From: Candidatus Gastranaerophilales bacterium
GTDB lineage: Bacteria; Cyanobacteriota; Vampirovibrionia; Gastranaerophilales; Gastranaerophilaceae
Assembly (NCBI GenBank): GCA_944325635.1
Contig: CALVBD010000008.1
Coordinates: 17,970-81,969 of the forward strand
Direction: 5' to 3'
Length of the DNA stretch: 64,000 bases
Below, piece after piece: positions 51,677-60,358 of this stretch. The notes beneath the pieces were generated by a model. The model was not told where the DNA came from, did not search any database, and was given only the letters and a program-made list of their open reading frames with translations. Within the stretch, counting starts at the first letter, position 1, and each line of letters begins with the position of its first letter. Both the position numbers and the translations under genes were made by a program.

Positions 51677-54667
51677 TTAATCCAGCACACCTTTTTTAGT
51701 CTTTTTAATTGTATCAAGTATAAGTTCGTCGCAATGTCTCAAGTCTTCCTGTTTTTGAGGAGTCTGGCGGGCTTTCCAGTCATTTAATTCTTTTCTGAAA
51801 ACATCGCCGTCAATGAGACAGTCGCCTGTTCCGACAAGATGTGAGTATTTATTTGTAAATTCTCTGTTAAAGTCAGCATAGGCATCGGTTATCAAATCGG
51901 ATATTGTGAGTGCATTACGTAAAATTACCTGCATATCATTTTCGGTTAAGCTTCTGAGCGTCGGTGAAATATTATTGTTGCCGTCAAGCGACATTTTACC
52001 TGTTCTTGCACCCTGCCCCATAGTTTTTACCATAACTTCCGCACGACGGGTAGCACTTTCTAAATCCGCTGAAATTCCATAAGAACCATCCATATCGTAG
52101 AAAAGTTTTTCTGCAGAATGTCCGCCATACGCGCACACTATATCAGAGAAAACTTTTTCAAATGAACGTTCTTCGTTCTTATCATCTCCGTGATAAACAG
52201 CACCGCCAAACCAGCCGCGCGGGTCAAGCGTTACAAAGTCAACTTTTCCAGGAAGCTGCCATGGTTTTCCATAGGCGCGCATAAGATTGTTCATAACTTC
52301 CAAATTCGTTGCGTGCCCGCATTCGTGGGAGGTTACAATCTGTTTTTCGTGTTCGTTGATTTTATTTGTGGAAGGTCTGCCTGTTGTAATCTGGAGGTAT
52401 GCTTCCGTAAAATCGCCTTTGGTAACGGCTTTATGACCGCGTTCAAGCGCAACGGAACGCGCTTTTTTGACAACGTTTTTCAGATAGATATTCGGGAATC
52501 CCATTGTATAATGGGCAACCGAATCAATTATAGCTTTCTGTTCAGCAGGAGTGCCGGCAAGCTTCATTTTAGATTTTTTAACGGTATCCGCAAGAATATC
52601 GGCGCGTTCTTTTTCATTGAAAGCTGGCGAGGAGACTTCTATACTGTCTACAAATTTAAACGATTTCATAGCGGCCTCGCCGATAAATTGCGGGCTTGAA
52701 ACAGAGCCGACTACAAGAATATTCAAGCCTGATTTTTCTGCTTTATCCATTTCCCTCAAAAGCTGCGCCATTGCTTTCTGGTGGTACTGGGAGATGAGTT
52801 CGCCGATTGAGAAGTATTCAAAGTTTTCAATAAATAAAACCGCGGATTTGTTGGAATTTGCTTCTGCCTGCGTGGTTACGACAGAGAAGAGTTTTTTCAT
52901 GGAAGCCTCCGGCGACAATCCTGCACCGCCGAAAATTCCAACCTCTTTTGTGCCGAAGTCCATTGTATTAATTTCTATATAAGGAACTTTTGCTTCTCCT
53001 GCGATGGCTTGCGCCGTAAACCTTCTGCCGCTTCCTGCCGAACCATCCTGTGAATAAATCAAGACACCTTTTGTCCCCATTTTGTTTGATTTAATTTGTT
53101 TGACAAGCGACATCGCTTCTTTTTTGGTGGAATCTTTCCCGACCATTTGTTTGATACGTTTTTCGGTGTCAAAAACAACCTCGACGGAACTGTCATCAGT
53201 GCCTTTTTTGAAAAGATTTGTTGCTTCTTTTACATAATTTGCGACATCTTTTTCGGTAATTTCTTTTTTCCTTATGTAATAGCTTACTATTTTCTTCATA
53301 AGATTCCGGGTTTTTTCAGGGAATGCGCCGTCAAGTTGTGCCGAGGCTTCAACCGTTTTATCTATTGCATTTTTGGTGAATGGTTTTTTAATATCCTTCA
53401 TTAAATCAGGATTTTCGCGGAAAGATTTTACCATCTGCTGGGTGCTGAGCGCAGGAACCGTAAGTTCTTCAAAGTTTTTGAACAAAGATTGCGCGTTCTG
53501 AAGTAATACTCCGTAATAATTATTCTTTGTTTCGTATAATACATATTTTACATTAGGCGGCTGTTCCATCAGCATCTGTATCAAAATCTGAGGCATTGCG
53601 TATGTACCCTGTGACACCTGCTCAGGCGTAGATGAATTCAACATCAATGACAACGGGTTTAATATCAAAATATGTTCGTGTTTTTTATCTTTTTTGATTT
53701 TATTTATCAAGAAAGCCATATAATCTTCGTTAATTTGGCTGTTTAACTCTGTTATTACAGCATTTTTACCATATTCGGAGTTTTCTGCCGCCTTGTGAAT
53801 AGAATTAATAAAATATTTAGGCTCATCTTTTGACATATCATAGGTAACAAAAATGTTTGTACCAAGAGCCAGATTTTTTAGAACATCTGAGGCCTTCTTT
53901 TCGTATTCACTAAAAGAAATACGTTTGCTGTTAGGGGTTTTATCAACCATTATTGCTTCACCAGCGCGCATAAGCAGGTCGGTTGTCATGTCATATATTT
54001 CTGGAACAGGAGAATTATAAGCCCCGCTTAATAAAACATACGGGGTTACCTGCGGAGTTGCATCAGATGTTGCCTTAAAATCCTGCAGTGTATAATAGAC
54101 AGAATCTACCAGATCATCTGACATCGTGATTTTATCTGTATCAAAAGGCGGCGGAGTCTCCGGTTTATTTTCCTCAATAAGTTTATTGACTTTATCAAGT
54201 TCTTGCAAAAGAATTGGTTTCATTTTCTTTCTGTTTTCCGGATCTGAAAAAGATTTGTAGGATGTTTCATTATAAAAAACCATTGCAAGCGGAGGCTGTG
54301 TATCCACATCAAAATCTTTTTCACCGGAATCCAAATCGTCAATATATTTTAATGCTCTTTCAATGCCGTTTTTCATAACATGAAGAACGGTTACGTGGCT
54401 ATAACCTGTTTCAAATGCAGACTGCTGGAGGTTTTTCATCATCTTTTTTGCAGGAGTTGACATCAGATAATTAATACTTTCCTCTTTAGACATAGGTTTA
54501 TTGCTATCTCTTGCCGTAAACGACGGGACATAATAATTCTTCAATAGCTGAGGGTTAAGGTGATTGTCAAAATGTTGTTCGTTTTGAAATTTGTTATCCT
54601 TAGGCTGTTTATTTTGTAAATCCTTATTTCCGAAACCATTAAGATTCAACCCTACTTTATTTATCAT
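51677..54667 (-). CDS. FtsH-like M41 metalloprotease with degenerate AAA domain
   Basis: This 996-residue protein lacks the N-terminal membrane helices of FtsH. Residues 1-60 are Asn/Gln-rich with a PSFTAR motif (about 49-54). Residues 60-520 are unrecognised. The AAA-like part (about 535-740) has Walker A reading GSAGSGRR (Lys and Thr both Arg) and Walker B reading AVLFIENFEY, so ATP hydrolysis is doubtful. The M41 peptidase part (about 780-990) keeps SHECGHA zinc and catalytic residues, GWFGGAVYH, GGHSAEKLFY and the third zinc ligand in GISADLESATRRAEVM. It may be a soluble, ATP-independent relative of FtsH. Another FtsH elsewhere would be expected for housekeeping. Confidence 0.85.
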   Translation of the reverse strand: MINKVGLNLNGFGNKDLQNKQPKDNKFQNEQHFDNHLNPQLLKNYYVPSFTARDSNKPMSKEESINYLMSTPAKKMMKNLQQSAFETGYSHVTVLHVMKNGIERALKYIDDLDSGEKDFDVDTQPPLAMVFYNETSYKSFSDPENRKKMKPILLQELDKVNKLIEENKPETPPPFDTDKITMSDDLVDSVYYTLQDFKATSDATPQVTPYVLLSGAYNSPVPEIYDMTTDLLMRAGEAIMVDKTPNSKRISFSEYEKKASDVLKNLALGTNIFVTYDMSKDEPKYFINSIHKAAENSEYGKNAVITELNSQINEDYMAFLINKIKKDKKHEHILILNPLSLMLNSSTPEQVSQGTYAMPQILIQMLMEQPPNVKYVLYETKNNYYGVLLQNAQSLFKNFEELTVPALSTQQMVKSFRENPDLMKDIKKPFTKNAIDKTVEASAQLDGAFPEKTRNLMKKIVSYYIRKKEITEKDVANYVKEATNLFKKGTDDSSVEVVFDTEKRIKQMVGKDSTKKEAMSLVKQIKSNKMGTKGVLIYSQDGSAGSGRRFTAQAIAGEAKVPYIEINTMDFGTKEVGIFGGAGLSPEASMKKLFSVVTTQAEANSNKSAVLFIENFEYFSIGELISQYHQKAMAQLLREMDKAEKSGLNILVVGSVSSPQFIGEAAMKSFKFVDSIEVSSPAFNEKERADILADTVKKSKMKLAGTPAEQKAIIDSVAHYTMGFPNIYLKNVVKKARSVALERGHKAVTKGDFTEAYLQITTGRPSTNKINEHEKQIVTSHECGHATNLEVMNNLMRAYGKPWQLPGKVDFVTLDPRGWFGGAVYHGDDKNEERSFEKVFSDIVCAYGGHSAEKLFYDMDGSYGISADLESATRRAEVMVKTMGQGARTGKMSLDGNNNISPTLRSLTENDMQVILRNALTISDLITDAYADFNREFTNKYSHLVGTGDCLIDGDVFRKELNDWKARQTPQKQEDLRHCDELILDTIKKTKKGVLD

Positions 54668-54825
54668 AACCTTCTCCTAATCTAATATCACTACTTTAAC
54701 CCGCCGCCTTAAACCGGTCAGACCCGACGTGTTTTATCTATCTATTAAACCGCTAAAACATATCTTTTTGCTATATATGTAATAAAAATTTACAAATATC
54801 ACAAATTTGCCCCTCTTGCATTTTA

Positions 54826-54840
54826 TGCTAAAATTCAGTT
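54826..54840 (+). promoter_or_regulatory. Leaderless promoter of recJ
   Basis: TGC, TAAAAT, TCAGTT, ATG. Confidence 0.6.
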
Positions 54841-57210
54841 ATGACGGTTAGAGAGTGGATATTTAATAAGAATGACTCGGGCGAAAAGTCTCTGTTAAAA
54901 AGACTTTTGATATCGCGCGGCATAAAGACGGATGAAGAAATGAGGGAATTTCTTAACCCGCTTGAATTTAGACCATATCAGCCGAATGTTTTTACCGATA
55001 TGGAAAAAACCGTCGAAAGACTTTCGCGTGCCATAGATAATCAGGAAAAAATTGTTATTTACGGTGACTTTGATGCAGACGGCGTCACTTCCACCTCACT
55101 TTTGTATAGAACCTTCTCTCACCTCGGCGCAAATGTCAGTTATTTTATTCCTGACCGCGAAAAAGAAGGTCACGGCTTTGATACAAAAGCTCTCGTAAAA
55201 CTTATGACAGCCTTAAAACCAAAAGTCATAATCTCTGTTGACTGCGGGATTTCCGATGCAGAGGCTGTGAATTTTATAAAAAGTTTCAAAATTGATGTTA
55301 TAATAACCGACCACCACGAAGCGCCTGAAAAACTTCCTGACGCTTACGCCATCATAAACCCTAAAGCACCTTATGCACTGGATGAAAATTTATCGGCAAA
55401 AGATATAGAATCTCTCACATCGCTTGCTGGTGTAGGAGTTGCATTTAAGGTTGCAACAGGATTATTACAGCATTATGAAAAAACAGATTTTATCTCCTCA
55501 ATTCTTCCTTATGTCGCAGTCGGCACGGTTGCGGATGTTGTGCCGCTCGTTCACGAAAACAGATACCTTGTGACTAAAGGACTTGATTTAATCTCAAAAG
55601 GTAAACATTACGGACTGAAAAGACTCCTTGAACGCGCAGGATATAATGTCGAAAAAGGATTGAGCGCGGAAACCATTGCATTTGGTGTTGCTCCGAGAAT
55701 TAATGCTTCCGGCAGGCTTGATACGGTTGAAGAAGCTATTAAACTCCTTATTTCTGACAATCCGCAGGAAATAGAAATGGCGATTTCGAACCTTGAAGAA
55801 TTTAACAAAATCCGCCAGAACCTCTGTCAGGAAGTTTTTGCGGAAGCCGACGATATGGTGCAAAAAGAGGGCAACCGAAATCCTGCAATTATCCTTTTTA
55901 ATTCAAAGTGGCATGTCGGAATTATCGGAATTGTTGCCTCAAAATTGGTTGAAAAATACTATAAACCAACCTTCCTGATGACATATTCGGAAGAAACAAA
56001 ACAGATAAAATGTTCTGCCAGAAGTATTGAAGGGGTTCATCTTTATGATGCAATTTCTTCAATAAGCGAACTCTTAGACGGTTTTGGCGGACATTCGCTT
56101 GCGGCAGGACTTTCTTTTTCACCTGAAAAATATCCTTTCAAACAGGTTAAAGAACAGCTCCTTCGTGTTGTAAAAGAAATGACCACAGGTAAAGACCTCA
56201 AACCGTTCTTGAAAATTGATCTGGAACTTACGCCTGACGATATAACAGTCGATTTAGTGGACGAAATATCAAAAATGGAACCATTCGGGCAATCTAACCC
56301 GAGTCCGGTTTTCGTAATAAAAAATCTTAAACTCAAACAAAAAAGACTTATGGGAGAAAACCAGAACCACCTGAGGTTAATCGTTCAGCAGGGCGCGAAT
56401 GAATTAACCTGTGTGCGCTGGCAGCAGGGCGACATTTCGCTTGTTGCAGGCGACCCGCTGGATGTTGCTTTCCATCCGCAAATTAACGAATTCAACGGCA
56501 ACACTTCCGTTCAGCTTGTTGTTGAAGATATTCATTCGGAATACCTGAAAGAGGAAGAACCTGAAACCGCTCATAAACTTAAAATATATGACCACCGCAA
56601 AAAAACTGATATCTTGCAGCAGGTTAACGACTATATTAAAAACACAAAACAAAATATCATGGTCTTTGCGGAAAACAGACAAATTCTTGATATGCTAAAA
56701 CCATTCTCGAATATTTCAGAAAAAATATTTACACGCGACAATCCGACATTGTGCAATTCGGTTATGTTTTTTGATTACCCTGCCGACAAAGAAACTTTTG
56801 AAAACATAATAAAAGAAACCTCCCCGCAGAGTATTCATCTGATGAATTATGATATCAAATACTTTGACGATAAAGAATTCCTGAAAACAATGGCAGGCAT
56901 GCTTAAATACGCACATAATAACAACGGCGGCAAAGTAGAACTCCGCCGCTGCGCAAGCCATTTGGGCAAATCTATACAGCTTGTCGAAAAAATTCTCGAA
57001 CTATTTGAAGATTGCGGCTTTATAAATATCAAAGAAAAAACACCTGCATACTTTATAGTGGATTTTCACGGAATTGACGATGCCGGAAAAGTTCTGCATA
57101 ACCAGAAATATACAGAAATTCTCAATATGGCAGAAGAGTGCGAACTTTTCCAGAAAACTTTACTCGAAGATGATATTGAAGAAGTAGAAAACCTCTGCTC
57201 CGTTATTTAA
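54841..57210 (+). CDS. recJ: Single-stranded-DNA exonuclease RecJ
   Basis: A 5'-3' exonuclease of recombination and mismatch repair. DHH-family motifs: IYGDFDADGVTSTSLLYRTF (about 76), SVDCGISDAEAV (about 136), ITDHHEAPEKLPDAYAIINP (about 158), VAVGTVADVVPL (about 222) and GVAPRINASGRL (about 280). The DHHA1 part has GFGGHSLAAGLSFSPE (about 413), followed by an OB fold. At 789 residues it is the long form with an extra C-terminal domain of about 200 residues, as in Bacillus and cyanobacteria. It is predicted to be leaderless. Confidence 0.95.
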   Translation: MTVREWIFNKNDSGEKSLLKRLLISRGIKTDEEMREFLNPLEFRPYQPNVFTDMEKTVERLSRAIDNQEKIVIYGDFDADGVTSTSLLYRTFSHLGANVSYFIPDREKEGHGFDTKALVKLMTALKPKVIISVDCGISDAEAVNFIKSFKIDVIITDHHEAPEKLPDAYAIINPKAPYALDENLSAKDIESLTSLAGVGVAFKVATGLLQHYEKTDFISSILPYVAVGTVADVVPLVHENRYLVTKGLDLISKGKHYGLKRLLERAGYNVEKGLSAETIAFGVAPRINASGRLDTVEEAIKLLISDNPQEIEMAISNLEEFNKIRQNLCQEVFAEADDMVQKEGNRNPAIILFNSKWHVGIIGIVASKLVEKYYKPTFLMTYSEETKQIKCSARSIEGVHLYDAISSISELLDGFGGHSLAAGLSFSPEKYPFKQVKEQLLRVVKEMTTGKDLKPFLKIDLELTPDDITVDLVDEISKMEPFGQSNPSPVFVIKNLKLKQKRLMGENQNHLRLIVQQGANELTCVRWQQGDISLVAGDPLDVAFHPQINEFNGNTSVQLVVEDIHSEYLKEEEPETAHKLKIYDHRKKTDILQQVNDYIKNTKQNIMVFAENRQILDMLKPFSNISEKIFTRDNPTLCNSVMFFDYPADKETFENIIKETSPQSIHLMNYDIKYFDDKEFLKTMAGMLKYAHNNNGGKVELRRCASHLGKSIQLVEKILELFEDCGFINIKEKTPAYFIVDFHGIDDAGKVLHNQKYTEILNMAEECELFQKTLLEDDIEEVENLCSVI

Positions 57211-57215
57211 CTGAA

Positions 57216-57869
57216 CTATTCGTCAAGTTTTAAGAGCTCTGCAAGATTAACACTTCTTGTGCTTTGGTGGTGCGTAACCTTTGCGTCCATGGAATTTTCA
57301 ACCGCTCTTACTGCTGATTTCATTTTTTCACATTCTATCATCATTTCCTGCTCCCCGCACGGCACACCAAATTTTAATTCTCTGTAAAATCTTTTTACTT
57401 TCTCCGGGGACTTTTGTGTAGGAAGCATTAGAGCAAAATCTTTCATTTTTTCCGTATCTTTCATTGCAGTCAGCATAAGCGCTTTTCTGGTCAAATTGTC
57501 ATCGTTCCATACAGTCAGTCCCCTGACACGCTGATCACCTTTACCGGCAACTTCCATAATTCCCGTAATTTTATCTCCGTTTTCAACAGCCAAAAATACT
57601 CTGTCATAAGCCCATTGTGATAATTTTCTTGCTGTTTTTAATGCACTGTCATATACTGCACGCACTTTTTCCGCACCCAGAATTTTCCCGTCCTCAGGAA
57701 AAGACTGACTCTTTGCCACATTATACATTCTGTCAATAAATTCCCTGTCTCTGACGTCAAGAGAATAAATATTTATATCCCTAACTCCGTTTTGAAGATA
57801 TCTTTTCACATTCAACATTTTTAATGCCTGAAAATTCGGCTGATTATTATTAACTCTTTGTATCTGCAT
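57216..57869 (-). CDS. GNAT-like hypothetical protein with PNFQA N-terminal motif
   Basis: A 217-residue protein starting at 57869 after AAAAGGAG; the upstream 15 codons of the frame lack a ribosome site. The N-terminus QRVNNNQPNFQALKML is an Asn-rich leader with an xFxA motif like that in two other proteins here. Residues 85-175 (VFLAVENGDKITGIMEVAGK, MLPTQKSPEKVKRFYRELKF) follow the last strands and helices of a GNAT fold. Catalytic details are unclear, so it may be a degenerate acetyltransferase. It ends tail to tail with recJ. Confidence 0.6.
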   Translation of the reverse strand: MQIQRVNNNQPNFQALKMLNVKRYLQNGVRDINIYSLDVRDREFIDRMYNVAKSQSFPEDGKILGAEKVRAVYDSALKTARKLSQWAYDRVFLAVENGDKITGIMEVAGKGDQRVRGLTVWNDDNLTRKALMLTAMKDTEKMKDFALMLPTQKSPEKVKRFYRELKFGVPCGEQEMMIECEKMKSAVRAVENSMDAKVTHHQSTRSVNLAELLKLDE

Positions 57870-57977
57870 TATTTCTCCTTTTAAGCCGCGCCTGCTGCAA
57901 TACAACGCGTGCAATTATCATTCAGTATTTACATTAAATTCAAACAAAAAATTTTTTGCGGTTAAATTCAGAAAACA

Positions 57978-58003
57978 CTTGATTTTGTATTGACAAAATC
58001 AAG
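57978..58003. promoter_or_regulatory. Perfect palindromic operator over the -35 of the His-rich gene
   Basis: CTTGATTTTG, TATTGA, CAAAATCAAG: two perfect 10-bp arms. It overlaps TTGACA (57990-57995). Confidence 0.65.
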
Positions 58004-58018
58004 ATAAAGAGTTACCAT
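57990..58018 (+). promoter_or_regulatory. Promoter of the His/Cys-rich gene
   Basis: TTGACA, 17-base spacer, TACCAT (58013-58018), then AAAGGAG before the ATG at 58051. Confidence 0.65.
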
Positions 58019-58050
58019 GCAGTTAAAATTAAAAAAGAAAGGAGCATATA

Positions 58051-58413
58051 ATGTTTTTTAGTAGAGAAGGTTGCGGCTGCGGCCACCACGGAGAAGAACA
58101 CCATTGCAGACATGAAAACGGTGAAGGTTCACACAACTGTCATGGAGAACACGGTATGGGCTGCCATCACGGCGAGGGCTGCCACGGGGAAGGACATCAC
58201 CACTGTCATAGAGAAGAAAGTGCCGATGATGAACGCGGATGCTGCGGGCACGGCGGAAGGAGAGAAGGTGCCGGCCGCAAAAAAAATTGCGAAAGAATTC
58301 CTTTTAACAGACGTTTAAGCGAAGAAAGCATAAATCTCATAAAAGATTACGCAGCAAAAAACAACATCACAGAGACCGAAGCTCTCGAACGTGCCATACA
58401 ATCTCTTAAATAA
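58051..58413 (+). CDS. His/Cys-rich protein with ribbon-helix-helix-like C-terminus
   Basis: A 120-residue protein. Residues 1-72 contain about 20 His and 11 Cys (CGCGHHGEEHHCRHENG, GMGCHHGEGCHGEGHHHCH) and must bind metal. Residues 73-120 (GRREGAGRKKNCERIPFNRR, then LSEESINLIKDYAAKNNITE and TEALERAIQSLK) resemble a CopG/Arc-type ribbon-helix-helix or its plasmid-protein relatives. A palindrome over its own promoter suggests that it represses itself in response to metal, possibly Ni, Cu or Zn. The metal and the regulation are inferred; as a metal store the protein would look similar. Confidence 0.7.
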   Translation: MFFSREGCGCGHHGEEHHCRHENGEGSHNCHGEHGMGCHHGEGCHGEGHHHCHREESADDERGCCGHGGRREGAGRKKNCERIPFNRRLSEESINLIKDYAAKNNITETEALERAIQSLK

Positions 58414-58422
58414 CATAAAGAT

Positions 58423-58457
58423 AAATCCCGAAAATAAATAATTTTCGGGATTTTATT
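58423..58457. terminator. Bidirectional terminator
   Basis: AAATCCCGAAAAT, loop AAATA, ATTTTCGGGATTT, between convergent genes. Confidence 0.85.
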
Positions 58458-58800
58458 ATTTATTCTGTTTTTCAACAAGCTTTAGAAACTGCCTGTATGC
58501 GCTTCCCCACTCTGCCATGGCATCCAACACAACCGCAAGGCTGTAGCCTATATCTGTTAAGGTGTATTCAACTCTTGGCGGAACTTCGGGAAAAACTTTT
58601 CTCTCAACAAGCCCATTCTCCTCCATTTCCCTGAGATTTGATGCCAAAACTTTCTGCGTTATTGTACACAATGCTCTTTTTAATTCACCGAAACGTTTTG
58701 TCCCTGTCAAAAGTTCTTTTATAATAAGAACTTTCCAGCGCGAGTTCATCATCATTAATGTTGTATCCACAGGACATTTTGGAAGGTCTTTAAGAAGCAT
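58456..58800 (-). CDS. HxlR-family transcriptional regulator
   Basis: A 114-residue winged-helix protein. LPKCPVDTTLMMMNSRWKVL (about 5-24) has the conserved N-terminal Cys and W-K-x-x-I, followed by LLTGTKRFGELKRAL, ITQKVLASNLREMEENGLVE and the wing PPRVEYTLTDIGYSL. Many HxlR regulators sense oxidants or aldehydes through the Cys near residue 8. Target genes are unknown; the closest are the His/Cys-rich gene (convergent) and ispF (divergent). Confidence 0.92.
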   Translation of the reverse strand: MLLKDLPKCPVDTTLMMMNSRWKVLIIKELLTGTKRFGELKRALCTITQKVLASNLREMEENGLVERKVFPEVPPRVEYTLTDIGYSLAVVLDAMAEWGSAYRQFLKLVEKQNK

Positions 58801-58913
58801 GTTTTCACCTATAGTATCTTAAAGTAACTATTAAATTTATAATAATATAAAGGTTTTCAGGGTGCAAGTATGTAAAAATTGTAGTATAATAAATATAGAT
58901 AAGAGGTATTTTT

Positions 58914-59393
58914 ATGTATAGAATTGGTATCGGTTATGACATTCATAAACTTACAACGGGAAGGGATTTAATCATCGGAGGAGTTAAAATTACGCATGAA
59001 AAAGGACTTCTCGGACATTCGGATGCAGATGTGCTTATTCATGCAATTATTGACGCAATGCTCGGCGCACTTGCGCTTGCTGATATCGGAACTCTTTTTC
59101 CCGACACGGATCCTAAATATAAAGATATTGACAGTACGGTTCTTCTAAAACATGTTTTCGAGCTTATAAAAGAAAAGAATTATGAAGTCGAAAACATTGA
59201 CAGTAATATTATTGCCCAGCAGCCGAAAATGATGCCTTATATACCCAAAATGAAAGAGGTCTTGTGCGGAATTTTAAAACTGGATACCGATAAACTTTCA
59301 ATAAAAGCTAAAACAAAAGAAAAACTTGATGCCGTAGGGCAGGAACTTGCGATAGAATCAAATGCCGTTGTGCTTTTGAAAAAGAGGTCTTAA
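58914..59393 (+). CDS. ispF: 2-C-methyl-D-erythritol 2,4-cyclodiphosphate synthase
   Basis: Makes the cyclic diphosphate in the non-mevalonate isoprenoid pathway. The 159 residues show GYDIHKLTTGRDLIIGGVKI with the zinc ligands Asp8 and His10, GLLGHSDADVLIHAIIDAML with the third ligand, GTLFPDTDPKYK (substrate loop) and AKTKEKLDAVGQ at the C-terminus. Family length. AAGAGG lies before the ATG with TATAAT about 25 bases further up. Its last base overlaps the first of the alkD gene (TAATG). Confidence 0.97.
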   Translation: MYRIGIGYDIHKLTTGRDLIIGGVKITHEKGLLGHSDADVLIHAIIDAMLGALALADIGTLFPDTDPKYKDIDSTVLLKHVFELIKEKNYEVENIDSNIIAQQPKMMPYIPKMKEVLCGILKLDTDKLSIKAKTKEKLDAVGQELAIESNAVVLLKKRS

Positions 59394-60079
59394 TGACTAT
59401 AGTATCCGAAATAAGAGAGCGAATTATAAAAGAATCGGAAGAAAAATACCGGAAATTTTCAACGTCGCTTCTACCCGGAGTAACGAATGTAGCCGGAGTA
59501 AGGATACCGGTTTTACGAAAAATTGCACGCGATATTGCAAAATCTGACTGGCAGACATTCCTTGATAATACCAATTGCATCTATATGGAAGAAACAATGC
59601 TGAAAGGAATAGTCATCGGACTTGTTAAAGAACCGCCTGAAAAAATTCTACATCTTATACAAGCTTTTATTCCGGAAATAAACAATTGGGCTGTTTGCGA
59701 TACTTTTTGCTGCGGATTGAAATTTATCAAAGAAAACCAGCCTTTAGTCTGGGACTTTTTACAACAATATCTCTATTCCGCAAAAGAATTTGAAATTCGT
59801 TCTGCCGTTGTAATACTTTTGAACTTCTACATTGATGAAGAATACCTGGGACGGGTTTTGAACACCCTTAATAAAATCAAAACCGATGACTATTATGCCC
59901 AAATGGCAATAGCCTGGGCAATCTCTATCTGTTATATCAAATTTGAAAAAGAAACTCTGGAGTTTTTACAAAGCTGTAATCTTGACAAATTTACGTTTAA
60001 CAAAACAATACAGAAGATTATCGAATCATATCGCATTCCAAAAGAAACAAAACAAAAACTTAAATTATTAAAAAAATAA
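59393..60079 (+). CDS. DNA alkylation repair protein (AlkD-like)
   Basis: A 228-residue HEAT-like glycosylase. The N-terminus SEEKYRKFSTSLLPGVTNVA and GVRIPVLRKIARDI is the family hallmark; NNWAVCDTFCCGLKFI (about 97) and RSAVVILLNFYIDEEYL (about 145) continue the helical repeats. AlkD removes cationic alkylated bases, using Trp, Asp and Trp side chains. Here Trp in NNWAVCD and Asp are visible. It is translationally coupled to ispF. Confidence 0.85.
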   Translation: MTIVSEIRERIIKESEEKYRKFSTSLLPGVTNVAGVRIPVLRKIARDIAKSDWQTFLDNTNCIYMEETMLKGIVIGLVKEPPEKILHLIQAFIPEINNWAVCDTFCCGLKFIKENQPLVWDFLQQYLYSAKEFEIRSAVVILLNFYIDEEYLGRVLNTLNKIKTDDYYAQMAIAWAISICYIKFEKETLEFLQSCNLDKFTFNKTIQKIIESYRIPKETKQKLKLLKK

Positions 60080-60080
60080 T

Positions 60081-60236
60081 CTATATTAAGCCGAACCGTT
60101 CAAGCTTTACTTTGTGTGAATTAACAGTATGTTCGCTTATACCTAACTTTTGCGAAATTTCTTTTTCATCGAAATCAAATCGTAACATTTCAAGCACTAA
60201 TTTTTCAGTTTCCGTTAAAAAATCAATTTCATTCAT
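60081..60236 (-). CDS. 51-residue LuxR-type HTH protein
   Basis: A very short gene that is a bare LuxR helix-turn-helix: LTETEKLVLEMLRFDFDEKE, ISQKLGISEHTVNSH and KVKLERFGL. There is no receiver or sensor domain. GGAGAAGAG lies before the ATG. Such stand-alone HTHs can act as dimeric regulators or be decayed response regulators; the frame is intact with a proper ribosome site. It is convergent with alkD (stop 2 bases past alkD stop) and divergent from the CDF gene. Confidence 0.7.
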   Translation of the reverse strand: MNEIDFLTETEKLVLEMLRFDFDEKEISQKLGISEHTVNSHKVKLERFGLI

Positions 60237-60358
60237 TATATACTCTTCTCCACATTAATTACAAATTATAATTATACAATAAAACTACAATTGATAAAAG
60301 TAGCCACATGTCTATTTTTTACTTTACTTTTTTATAAAAAAGTGACATAATAACGGTT

